Positions 8,176 to 15,941 of a stretch of 64,000 bases of DNA are shown here, piece by piece (the stretch's first letter is position 1; each line of letters begins with the position of its first letter). The stretch lies in NCBI RefSeq assembly GCF_002929535.1, contig NZ_PJJO01000055.1, positions 1 to 64,000 of the forward strand. Reading direction: 5' to 3'. Origin of the DNA: Cryobacterium sp. Y11. Lineage in GTDB: Bacteria; Actinomycetota; Actinomycetes; Actinomycetales; Microbacteriaceae. The position numbers were made by a program, and so were the translations under genes. The notes under the pieces are model-generated. The model was not told the origin of the DNA. It made no database searches and saw only the letters and a program-made list of their open reading frames with translations.

Positions 8176-8843
8176 GAGCGCGCCCGGCTCAGTGTGCGCA
8201 GGGTCGCCGGTGCAGGCAGCTGAGCGGATGCCGGCAGGCCCGCGAAGGCACGCGCGAAGCGCGTGTGGGGGGCAATCGAGGCGACGGTGCGGGCATCCGT
8301 TATGGTGTCGATGTCGGTCAGCGTTGGGAGCAGGCGCACGGTGAGGCCCGCCTGGTCAAGGCGCCGCAACTGGTGGGCTCCCGTGTCGGAGCGGCTCATC
8401 GGAATGCCACGGAGCAACGCACCGGTCGGGTTTTTCAGGCCGAGCGCCCAGAAGCCGCCGTCGTCGGCGGGGCCGAACCACGCATCCGTCTCCATAGTCC
8501 AATCGTGGAATACGGGCGCGAGCAGCTCGACACTGACCTGGGGGCTGTCCATTCCAAGCAGCAGGGATGGCTCGTCGAGGTAGTCAAAGATGGCCGCAAG
8601 GCGCTCATCGAGACCGCCTGCGGTTTGCGGCAGAATCTGCCAACCGGATGCTTCCACCGGCGGCGTCACGCCGTCGAACGCGAGAATATGCCGCGTCGCC
8701 GGCAACGCCTCGGCCACGGCGAGCGTGTCGGCGAGGCTCGCAGCGGCGAGCTCGGCAGCCTGCTCGAGTGAGAGTGGCGGGTGGAGCCGGGTCTTGACCT
8801 TGCCGGGCAGGCATTCCTTGGCGATGACGACGATCGCGGTCAT
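8172..8843 (-). CDS. DUF2064 / TIGR04282-type nucleotidyltransferase-like protein
   Basis: A 223-residue protein of the DUF2064 family, with a CofC/nucleotidyltransferase-like fold. The N-terminal IAKECLPGKVKTRL (residues about 6-19) is the diagnostic PGxxKTRL motif, and LLGMDSPQV (about 94-102) is the conserved GxDxP element. Members sit next to GT2 genes in arsenosugar loci and in the mycobacterial MTX locus. A likely role is activation of a sugar-1-phosphate, but no member has a generally accepted activity that I can state. Both ends overlap neighbours by 4 nt, so it is translationally coupled within the operon. Confidence 0.85.
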   Translation of the reverse strand: MTAIVVIAKECLPGKVKTRLHPPLSLEQAAELAAASLADTLAVAEALPATRHILAFDGVTPPVEASGWQILPQTAGGLDERLAAIFDYLDEPSLLLGMDSPQVSVELLAPVFHDWTMETDAWFGPADDGGFWALGLKNPTGALLRGIPMSRSDTGAHQLRRLDQAGLTVRLLPTLTDIDTITDARTVASIAPHTRFARAFAGLPASAQLPAPATLRTLSRARS

Positions 8844-9553
8844 GAGACGGACTCGCTGGTGGCGCTCACGTGGGAAGCGGCGCGGCCAGCTCGGTCGGCG
8901 TGAAGCAACGCGGACATGTCTGCGATCGCGGTGATCGTGCCGCGTACCGTTCCCGTCACCTTGCTGCGGCCGACTCGCGGCGCGTAGCCGGTGTCGACTT
9001 CGCGGATGCGCCAGTTCGCCGCGGCCGCGCCGAGAAACATCTCGAGCGGATACCCGCTGCGACGATCGAGCAGGTCAAGGGAAAGAAGGAGGTCGCGGCG
9101 AGCTGCCCGCATGGGACCGAGGTCATGAATGTTCACACCTGTTATTCGGCGCAGTCGCCAAGAAAGATAGGTATTTGCTAAACGGGCGTGCGGCGGCCAG
9201 GCATTTCGGGTGGTGGGGCGACGGCGTCCCAGCACCAGATCGGCCGCGCCTTCACTGATCGGGTCGACAACGAGCGGGAGGTCACGCGGGTCCATCGAAG
9301 CGTCGGCGTCGCAGAAGGCGACGATCGGAGCGGTTGCGGCGATCAGTCCGGCGTGGGCTGCGGCGCCGAACCCCCGGCGGTTTTCGTGCACGACGTGTGC
9401 GCCGAGAGCCCGGGCGATATCGGCCGACCCGTCGGTGGATCCGTTGTCGACGACGATGGCCCGGTAGCCCTGGGGCAGCCGTTCGAGAATCCACGGCAGG
9501 GCCTGCGCCTCGTTCAGGCAGGGCAACACCACGTCCACCTGAATGTTCATCAT
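8840..9553 (-). CDS. GT2 glycosyltransferase, polyprenyl-phosphate sugar synthase type (MtxS-like)
   Basis: A 237-residue GT-A enzyme. VVLPCLNEAQALPW opens the nucleotide-binding fold, VVDNGSTDGS follows, and FCDADASMD (about 79-87) is the DxD-type metal site. The C-terminal half has the family's RVGRSKVTGT segment but no membrane anchor. The closest functional idea is a DPM1-like synthase that loads a sugar on polyprenyl phosphate. It begins the operon with the DUF2064 and methyltransferase genes, and a GT87 transferase that would use such a donor lies 3.5 kb away. Family assignment is firm; the donor sugar is inferred. Confidence 0.85.
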   Translation of the reverse strand: MMNIQVDVVLPCLNEAQALPWILERLPQGYRAIVVDNGSTDGSADIARALGAHVVHENRRGFGAAAHAGLIAATAPIVAFCDADASMDPRDLPLVVDPISEGAADLVLGRRRPTTRNAWPPHARLANTYLSWRLRRITGVNIHDLGPMRAARRDLLLSLDLLDRRSGYPLEMFLGAAAANWRIREVDTGYAPRVGRSKVTGTVRGTITAIADMSALLHADRAGRAASHVSATSESVS

Positions 9554-9703
9554 GCTTTGACCGTAAACGGGGGGTCTGAGGTTTAGCGGCGAAACAGGTT
9601 ACGAACCGGGGACGGAATCGGCGGGGCGGCATCCGCTTGACGCCGACCAGATCGGTGGCGAGCGCCCCGCGCGCCGCGGCGGCCGCGCGCCTAGTCTAAG
9701 GGG

Positions 9704-10459
9704 GTGACTCCCTCCCAATATTTTGCTCCACCCCGAGCGGATGCCCTAGCCGGGCGCCGAGTACTCGTCATCGATGATGATCCAACGGTCTCCGAAGTGG
9801 TCTGCCAGTACCTGCGCGCGGCTGGATTTGTGGTCGATGAAGCCGTCGACGGGCTCGCTGGTCTACGCCGAGCCGAGGCGGTGCTGCCAGACCTGGTCGT
9901 GCTTGACCGCATGCTTCCCCTGCTCGACGGCATCGAGGTGTGCCGTCGGATCCGGCAGAACTGGGGCACGTTGCCGGTGATCATGCTCACAGCTCTCGGC
10001 GAGGAAGAGCACCGCATCACGGGCCTCGAGGCCGGCGCCGACGACTATCTGGTGAAACCGTTCTCCCCGCGCGAGCTCGTATTGCGGGTGCAGTCGGTGC
10101 TGCGACGCACCAAATCCGAGTCGATTCCGGAGGGAATCCTTACGGCCGGGGAATTCGCGCTGAACCTGGCCGCGCACGAGATTCGGCTGCGCGGCAAGCC
10201 ACTCGTGCTCACCGCGCGCGAATTCGACCTGCTCGCCTACCTCATCTGGCGCCCGTCCAAGGTGCTCACCCGCGAGGAGCTGCTGCGCTCGGTCTGGGGT
10301 TGGGAATTCGGCGACCTCTCAACGGTAACGGTGCACGTGCGCAGGCTGCGGGAGAAGATCGAAGCCGACCCGGCGCATCCGCTGCTGGTGAACACGGTAT
10401 GGGGGGTCGGTTACCGGTTCGACCCGGTGCCGCTGGGTGTTGAGGCAAGTGCGACATGA
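9704..10459 (+). CDS. OmpR/PhoB-family response regulator
   Basis: A 251-residue DNA-binding response regulator starting at a GTG. The receiver domain (about 18-135) has the acidic pocket IDDD (23-26), the phospho-acceptor Asp68 in VVLDRMLPL, the MLTALGEE switch and Lys in VKPFSPREL. The C-terminal winged helix (about 150-243) has the usual RLREKIE recognition-helix region and the terminal GVGYRF. The histidine kinase gene overlaps its stop (ATGA). The pair is divergent from the GT2/DUF2064 operon across 150 bp, so control of that operon or of the redox gene is plausible. Confidence 0.95.
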   Translation: MTPSQYFAPPRADALAGRRVLVIDDDPTVSEVVCQYLRAAGFVVDEAVDGLAGLRRAEAVLPDLVVLDRMLPLLDGIEVCRRIRQNWGTLPVIMLTALGEEEHRITGLEAGADDYLVKPFSPRELVLRVQSVLRRTKSESIPEGILTAGEFALNLAAHEIRLRGKPLVLTAREFDLLAYLIWRPSKVLTREELLRSVWGWEFGDLSTVTVHVRRLREKIEADPAHPLLVNTVWGVGYRFDPVPLGVEASAT

Positions 10460-11640
10460 CGGTAGCGATGTTCCTAACGGTCGCCGGAATTGCGCTCGGT
10501 TGCGCACTCGTCGTCGGCGCGCTCGGCTTGCTCGCGCTGCGGCTGCTATCGCGCGGGTCGCTCGTGACGCAACTGATCGTCGTGGCGTTCGCGACCGTAG
10601 TGTCAGTTGTGAGCGGAACGGCCGCTGTCGCCTCACTCATGTATCTGTCGGAGCACGATTTGACGGTGTTCTATTCGGTTGCGGTGGTGGCCGGAATCGT
10701 GTCGCTCGCGATGGCATCGGTACTCGGCCGCTCATTGGCGCGCGATAACCGTTATTTGCGCGCAGCGGCCGCGAGCATCGGCCGAGGCGAATCGGTGATA
10801 TCCCCCGAACGGCATACGAGTACGGAGTTCGCCGCTCTCGCCGGGGAGCTCGCTGCGACGGCCGATCGGCTGACCGAATCGCGCGAGCGGGAGGAACGCA
10901 TCGAGACCTCGCGGCGTGAGATCGTCGCCTGGATCTCGCACGATCTGCGCACCCCGCTGGCCGGGATTCGGGCCATGGCAGAAGCCCTTGAGGATGGTAT
11001 GGCGCCGGATCCGACGCGGTACTACGAGCAGATTCGTGGGCAGGTCGACCGGCTTAGCGGCATGGTTGATGACCTGTTTGAGCTGTCCAAGATTCACGCC
11101 GGGGCACTGAAATTGGCCTTCGATCGGGTGTCCCTGTATGACCTGATCAGCGACACGGTCGCCGATCTCGCACCGGTAGCCCTCGCGAAATCGCTCGATC
11201 TTCGCTTCGAGGGCGAACGCGGCCTCACGCTGCAAGCGGATGCCCGCGAGCTCGCCCGCGCGGTCGGTAACCTGATCATGAACGCCATCCAGCATTCCCC
11301 GGCCGGAAGCGCGATTGTGGTTTCTGCGATCCGGCACGCGGGCGGGCACGCGGGCGGGCACGCGGGCGGGCACGCGGGCGGGCACGCCATTATCTCGGTC
11401 GTCGACGCGGCCGGCGGCATACCAGAGCAGGACCTGGCACGGGTGTTCGAGGCCGGTTGGCGAGCCAGCGGTCCACGCACACCCGCTGTCGGAACCGGAG
11501 CCGGTCGCAGCGGCGGCGCTGGCTTGGGACTCGCGATAGTAGAGGGGATCGTACGCGCTCATGCCGGGCAGGTTTCGGTAACCAATGTCGGAGCCGGGTG
11601 CCGGTTTGAGGTGCTGCTGCCGCAGCATCCGTTGGTCTGA
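10456..11640 (+). CDS. sensor histidine kinase
   Basis: A 394-residue membrane kinase paired with the upstream response regulator. Two membrane regions (about 5-30 and 37-63, then 70-92) leave almost no external sensor domain. A HAMP-like linker leads to the H-box with His162 in WISHDLRTPL. The ATPase domain has the N-box NLIMNAIQH (Asn276), DAAGGIPE (G1) and GGAGLGLAI (G2). Between N- and G1-boxes there is an unusual run of HAGG repeats at residues 294-310, encoded by a 12-bp tandem repeat. The lack of a large outer loop suggests a membrane-embedded signal or a partner sensor. Confidence 0.93.
   Translation: MTVAMFLTVAGIALGCALVVGALGLLALRLLSRGSLVTQLIVVAFATVVSVVSGTAAVASLMYLSEHDLTVFYSVAVVAGIVSLAMASVLGRSLARDNRYLRAAAASIGRGESVISPERHTSTEFAALAGELAATADRLTESREREERIETSRREIVAWISHDLRTPLAGIRAMAEALEDGMAPDPTRYYEQIRGQVDRLSGMVDDLFELSKIHAGALKLAFDRVSLYDLISDTVADLAPVALAKSLDLRFEGERGLTLQADARELARAVGNLIMNAIQHSPAGSAIVVSAIRHAGGHAGGHAGGHAGGHAIISVVDAAGGIPEQDLARVFEAGWRASGPRTPAVGTGAGRSGGAGLGLAIVEGIVRAHAGQVSVTNVGAGCRFEVLLPQHPLV
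11333..11387 (+). repeat. 12-bp tandem repeat in kinase gene
   Basis: Four perfect copies of GGCACGCGGGCG (11333-11380) plus a partial fifth. They encode repeated His-Ala-Gly-Gly in the ATPase domain. A 12-bp unit keeps frame when copy number changes, so the gene can vary in length by slippage without being knocked out. Confidence 0.95.
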
Positions 11641-11761
11641 CGCGCCGGCCGCCCCTTTCGCCCCATGACACGCGTTCAAGGGGGCACAAGTTGGCCGGTC
11701 ACGCGCTGCGAAGCGCATACACGGGCAAAAGATCGCATCTCACGATGCGCGGGACGACGAG

Positions 11762-12991
11762 TCAGGGGCGCACGGCGGCACGCAGCGGTGCTGTGGCGAA
11801 CTCGCGCATGCCGGCTTCGAAGGAGACCTCGGCCGACCAACCCAGCTCCTGACGGATTCGCTCCGAGGACGCCGTGATGTGCCGAACGTCGCCGAGCCGA
11901 TACTGACCGGTGACGATGGGGGCTGGGCCACCGGCAGCCGCGGCAAGAGCCGCCGCCATGTCACCGATGGTGTGCACGATTCCGCTGCCGACGTTGTAAG
12001 CGCGAAATATTCCGTCATCCGAATTTGTCGAGCCGGCAGACGCGATGTCAGCGGATACAGCTGCAGACCGCGGTGTGAACTGCGTCGCCGTGAAATCGAG
12101 CGCGGCGATATTGGCCGCCGCGACGTCCCGCACGTGCACGAAGTCGCGGCGTTGCCGACCGTCTTCGTAGACTCGGGGGGCCTCATCGCGCTCAATCGCT
12201 GAACGAAATAGTGACGCGACTCCCGCATACGGCGTGTTTTGCGGCATACCCGGACCATAAACGTTGTGGTAACGCAGCGCAGCGACGCGCCCGCCGGTTG
12301 ATCTGGCCCAGGCCGTGGCGAGGTATTCCTGGCCGAGCTTGCTGCTCGCGTAGACATTGCGCGGATCGAGCGGATCGGATTCTCCGACCAAGACGGGCTC
12401 GAGCGCCTGCCCAGTCACCGGGTCGAGAGGGTCGAACAGGCCAGCGTCCAGGTCGCTCGCCAAGCGCGGTCCCGGCCGGGTGAATCCATTCGCGCCGCGA
12501 TAGCTGCCCTCCCCATAGACGACCATGGATGACGCTAAAACCAGGCGACGGATGCCCCGCACGGCCATCGCGGCCAACAGTACGGCGGTGCCGACTTCGT
12601 TGCTGTGCACGTAATCGGGGGCGTCAGCGAAGTCGACCCCGAGTCCAACCTTGGCGGCCTGGTGGCAGACCACGTCGATGCCGGCGAGGGCGCTGGCGAT
12701 GACGGCTGGGTCGGTCACGTCGCCGTGCACGAACTCCACTCGTGGGTCGAGGCTCGCCGGCCTAGCGGCCGGGGCCCGAGCCGCGGGCCCATGTTCTATC
12801 GTGGGCCCATGGTCCGGGCCCGGCGCGGCTTCGGCCCTCGGCGCGGCCTCCGATCCCGGCACGGGACCGTGCACGTCGGCGCGCAGGGAGTCGAGCACCC
12901 GCACCTCGTAGCCGTGGGCGAGGGCGGCATCGACGATGGCGGATCCGATGAAGCCAGCTCCGCCGGTGATGAGCAGGTGTTCACCGGTCAT
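11762..12991 (-). CDS. NAD-dependent epimerase/dehydratase with in-frame repeat insertion
   Basis: A 409-residue short-chain (SDR extended) sugar epimerase. GGAGFIG (10-16) binds NAD, and YASSK (214-218) is the catalytic Tyr/Lys pair. The start is the ATG at 12991, directly before MTGEHLLITGG. The frame upstream is open but has no family match. Residues about 45-80, between the second and third strands, form an Ala/Pro/Gly-rich insert; residues 56-74 are encoded by a copy of the GGGCCC palindrome family. Next to mtnP, it corresponds in context to the galE3-like gene of the mycobacterial MTX cluster, so ribo-to-xylo epimerisation is a reasonable guess. Confidence 0.88.
   Translation of the reverse strand: MTGEHLLITGGAGFIGSAIVDAALAHGYEVRVLDSLRADVHGPVPGSEAAPRAEAAPGPDHGPTIEHGPAARAPAARPASLDPRVEFVHGDVTDPAVIASALAGIDVVCHQAAKVGLGVDFADAPDYVHSNEVGTAVLLAAMAVRGIRRLVLASSMVVYGEGSYRGANGFTRPGPRLASDLDAGLFDPLDPVTGQALEPVLVGESDPLDPRNVYASSKLGQEYLATAWARSTGGRVAALRYHNVYGPGMPQNTPYAGVASLFRSAIERDEAPRVYEDGRQRRDFVHVRDVAAANIAALDFTATQFTPRSAAVSADIASAGSTNSDDGIFRAYNVGSGIVHTIGDMAAALAAAAGGPAPIVTGQYRLGDVRHITASSERIRQELGWSAEVSFEAGMREFATAPLRAAVRP
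12772..12823. repeat. GGGCCC palindromic element, copy 3 (inside a CDS)
   Basis: GGGCCC at 12772, 12785, 12803 and 12816. The core is GGGCCC, 12 nt (ATGTTCTATCGT), GGGCCC (12785-12808). The left flank GGGCCCGAGCCG is identical to copy 4. It lies within the epimerase gene and is translated in frame as part of a low-complexity loop. Confidence 0.8.
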
Positions 12992-13136
12992 GAGCCATCC
13001 CGGCTGGCTGCGCGAGCTGGGCTGGCCAGGAGGACTGCGCGGGTAGACAATTCCCAGCGGCCGCGGAGAATCTCCGGTTCTCCAGTCGGCGCAGACCCGA
13101 TCGGGCCCCGGAGCAGAGCACCGCATTGGCCGGTCA

Positions 13137-14066
13137 TCACACTGAACCTTCCACCGGATTGGACAACACGGCACGCGCGAGCACGGCGTCGACCTGGGCT
13201 GGGTCGATGAGTTCACGCGGGGCGAAGTCGGTCGGCACGGCACTGAGGATACCGTCGATTGCGGCGAGGATGCGAGCCTGGGCGTCGGCGAGGCGACGGA
13301 ACACGACCGAGGCGGTGACGGCATCCGTTTCGCCCACATCGCCGGACGGAGCAGCTGCAATGCCGGATGCAAGCGCACCGAGCACGGGCGCCAACCCGGC
13401 GTCGGCGTCGGTGACGAACGACAGGTTGACCGTGCCCATGTTGAGTTCGCCAGCCAGCACGATCTCGGGGTAGGCGGTCATGTTGACGATGTGGGCGCCG
13501 AACGAACGGAACCACACCGACTCGGCCCTGGTCGAGAAGCGCGGTCCCTGGATGACGACGACGGTTCCGGTGGGCGCAAAATTCTCGCCGAGGGCCTCGA
13601 GCGCACGCAGAGCGTGGCCGCGCAGAATCGGGTCGAACGGGTCGGCGGCGGAGAGATGCTGCACCGACTCGTGGTCGTAGAACGTGTCGGGGCGGCCGGT
13701 CGTGCGGTCGATGAATTGGTCGGTGACCACGAGCAGCCCCGGCGGATACTCCGGTGTGACCCCGCCGACGGCAGACGAGGAGATGATCGCGCGCACGCCG
13801 ATCGACGCGAGCGCCCAGATGTTGGCGCGATAGTTGATCACGTGCGGCGCCACACGGTGCCCGCTGCCGTGCCGGGCCAAAAACGCGACCCGGCGCCCCG
13901 CGCGTAGCCCGATCGTGACCGAGGCGGTGCCGTACGGCGTCTTCACCTGGTGCGTCACGGCACCTGAGGGGTCGATGAGTTCGTAGAGCCCGGATCCGCC
14001 GATCACGGCAATCTCGGCGTGAGCGGTCGGGTCGAGCGGCGGGTCGGTGGTCGGGTCAAGCGTCAC
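13137..14066 (-). CDS. mtnP: S-methyl-5'-thioadenosine phosphorylase
   Basis: A 309-residue trimeric-type purine nucleoside phosphorylase. It splits methylthioadenosine with phosphate into adenine and 5-methylthioribose-1-phosphate in the cytosol. Visible motifs are GGSG (23-26), the phosphate-site RHGSGHR (65-71), INYRANIWAL (77-86) and NMTAYPE (195-201). The start is a GTG at 14066 with GGGAG a few bases upstream. The epimerase gene follows on the same strand after 145 bp. Its product would be the precursor of a methylthio-pentose, which fits the GT2/DUF2064/GT87 genes nearby. Plain purine salvage (5'-deoxyadenosine or MTA) is the alternative. Confidence 0.93.
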   Translation of the reverse strand: MTLDPTTDPPLDPTAHAEIAVIGGSGLYELIDPSGAVTHQVKTPYGTASVTIGLRAGRRVAFLARHGSGHRVAPHVINYRANIWALASIGVRAIISSSAVGGVTPEYPPGLLVVTDQFIDRTTGRPDTFYDHESVQHLSAADPFDPILRGHALRALEALGENFAPTGTVVVIQGPRFSTRAESVWFRSFGAHIVNMTAYPEIVLAGELNMGTVNLSFVTDADAGLAPVLGALASGIAAAPSGDVGETDAVTASVVFRRLADAQARILAAIDGILSAVPTDFAPRELIDPAQVDAVLARAVLSNPVEGSV

Positions 14067-14381
14067 AGGCTGCTCCCAGCGGTTTCAGGTACTTCAGTGT
14101 GCCATTGAAAACTGCGTTCCCGCGGAAGTCGCTCGCACGCGGTCGGCGAAACGGATGCCGCGGCCCTGCCGAACAGGAGATCAGACCGGCTCGGTGACGG
14201 GCAGAACTGCGGAGATTTCGTGAACCGGGTCACCGCCGTGAGCACGGCTCCTGACGAAAATGTGCGCAGTTGTGAACGCTGCCCCGGCGCAACTCGCCCA
14301 GCACGATCGGGGCCGCGAAACACCTCAGATCCTCGGACCATGACGTGCCCCACAATGGTAAACGCGACCGACCAAGCGGAC
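14067..14381. other. intergenic, upstream of mtnP
   Basis: About 315 bp before the palindromic element. No gene, hairpin of note or riboswitch-like structure was recognised. It should carry the mtnP promoter. Confidence 0.4.
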
Positions 14382-14446
14382 GGGGCCCGGGCCCGAGCCG
14401 TGGGCCCAGTTTATAAGCTGGGCCCGTGGTCGGGGCCCGGGCCCCG
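14382..14446. repeat. GGGCCC palindromic element, copy 4 (most complete)
   Basis: Six GGGCCC units at 14383, 14389, 14402, 14420, 14433 and 14439 are arranged symmetrically around the centre AGTTTATAAGCT. The whole 65 bp is an imperfect palindrome: doubled GGGCCC at both ends and the 6-12-6 core (14402-14425) in the middle. It lies just past the stop of the DUF5719 gene (14457, leftward), a position comparable to copy 1 after ahcY. Confidence 0.85.
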
Positions 14447-14456
14447 ACCGAAACAA

Positions 14457-15941
14457 CTAGTTCGTGTAGATACGGATCGGGGCGGCGAGCGGGCCGGGCG
14501 GGTTTACCGTGAAGGATGAGAGCATTCCGTCGCCGGAATAGTCCACGAGCGCCCAAAGTTCGGTGCCACCGCTGACCAGGTAACGTGCACCACTCACGAG
14601 CGCAACCGTTGCGCTGGCCCCGGCATCGATCCGCACATCTACGGGAGTGCCCTGGTCGGGAGTGAGGGTGAGGGCGGCATCCGCTGCCCCGCCGTTGACG
14701 AGGTGCAGAGTCGGTGCCGGGCCCTCGGCCACCGCGATCGCGAACGAACCCTTCAGCAGACCCGACGCGGAGAACCAGCCAAAGTCCTTGCCGCCGGCAC
14801 TGTCGGTCGCGGTGCGGGCAGCAGCGACGATCGGCTGATCGGAGTTCAGTCGCACCGAGAAACTGCCAACGGCCAACGGCGACAGCGGAACCTCGGTGGC
14901 GATTCCGGGCTCGACCTCAACCTGGGTCGACGTTCCCTCGGCACTTCCATCGGCATTCGTAACGCCGATCTGGACGATTGCGGCGACATCGCCCGGTACG
15001 AAGACCCGAATCGACGGTGTGTCGGCGGTGAAACCCTCTCCGGTCGTCACGGTCTCTTCGGTGACGGCCGCCATGATGCGTACCCCGGCGATAATCTGCT
15101 CCGTGGCCGGGGTCGCCGTCGCGCCGATGATCTCGACTCCGCCCGGCTCAATGCCGCGGATGCTGCTCTGCTCCAGTGACGCAGCCACCTGACCGCCTCG
15201 GGATTCAACGTGCAGAACCGGCGACTTCACGTTTGGGGCGAGTCCGGCCAGGGAAATAACCCGCTGTTCGCCCGGCTGCACCAAAATTCCGGATGCCCCC
15301 GGCGCGTCGATGAGTCCACTCTCGCCGTAGACGCTCACGCTGACGGTCGCGAGCACGGGGGTTGGGTTACCCAGCAACAGCAGGCTCGTGCGCCCGATGT
15401 CGGTCGAGCCGCCGACGATCCAGCTGTCGCTGAGCGCTTCGGTGCAGGCTGCGACGGCGAGCCCGCCGAGCGTGTCCGTCGCGGCGATCTGCGACTGGCT
15501 GCCGGCGACCAGCGGAGGAACCGTTGCGCCGTTCTGCACGGGAACCGTGAGCAGTAGCGGGGGCTGCCGGCTGTTCGAGTCATCAACCGCGGTGATTTCT
15601 GTGACATCGGGGCGGATCTCGCCGAAATCGGCGGCGGGGGTTGAGGATGCGTTCGCCTCACCCGAAATCGCGCCGTACACCGCCGCCGTCGAGCCGACGC
15701 TCGTCGCGGCCTGGGCCCTGGCCGAATCCTCGGCGAGGGTGAGCAGCGGCCCCGGGCAGGCGCGCTGCTGTTCGCTCGGCAACGGGGCGATCTCAATCGA
15801 TTGCGGTGCGCGTTCGATGCTGGGCAGGGTAACCAGGGCGGTCGCTCCGCCGAAGGCGACCACGACGGCGATGCCGATGAGTCCGAGCACACCGCGCCCG
15901 GCACGGCCGCCAATGCGGGCCAGTTTGCTTCTATCGGGCAT
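14457..15941 (-). CDS. DUF5719 family envelope protein
   Basis: A 494-residue protein with one N-terminal membrane anchor (about residues 17-40) and a large external beta-rich part. It follows the 1039-residue GT2 gene, overlapping its end by 11 bp, the standard actinobacterial order whiB - membrane GT2 - DUF5719, which supports the assignment. Features include SWIVGGSTDIGRTSLLLLGNPT and repeated beta-sandwich-like stretches (I quote only short signatures: VGGSTDIGR, LLLGNPTP). No catalytic motif is visible. The ATG at 15941 was chosen because upstream codons lie in the preceding gene. Function is unknown; a role with the coupled glycosyltransferase at the cell surface is likely. Confidence 0.8.
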   Translation of the reverse strand: MPDRSKLARIGGRAGRGVLGLIGIAVVVAFGGATALVTLPSIERAPQSIEIAPLPSEQQRACPGPLLTLAEDSARAQAATSVGSTAAVYGAISGEANASSTPAADFGEIRPDVTEITAVDDSNSRQPPLLLTVPVQNGATVPPLVAGSQSQIAATDTLGGLAVAACTEALSDSWIVGGSTDIGRTSLLLLGNPTPVLATVSVSVYGESGLIDAPGASGILVQPGEQRVISLAGLAPNVKSPVLHVESRGGQVAASLEQSSIRGIEPGGVEIIGATATPATEQIIAGVRIMAAVTEETVTTGEGFTADTPSIRVFVPGDVAAIVQIGVTNADGSAEGTSTQVEVEPGIATEVPLSPLAVGSFSVRLNSDQPIVAAARTATDSAGGKDFGWFSASGLLKGSFAIAVAEGPAPTLHLVNGGAADAALTLTPDQGTPVDVRIDAGASATVALVSGARYLVSGGTELWALVDYSGDGMLSSFTVNPPGPLAAPIRIYTN

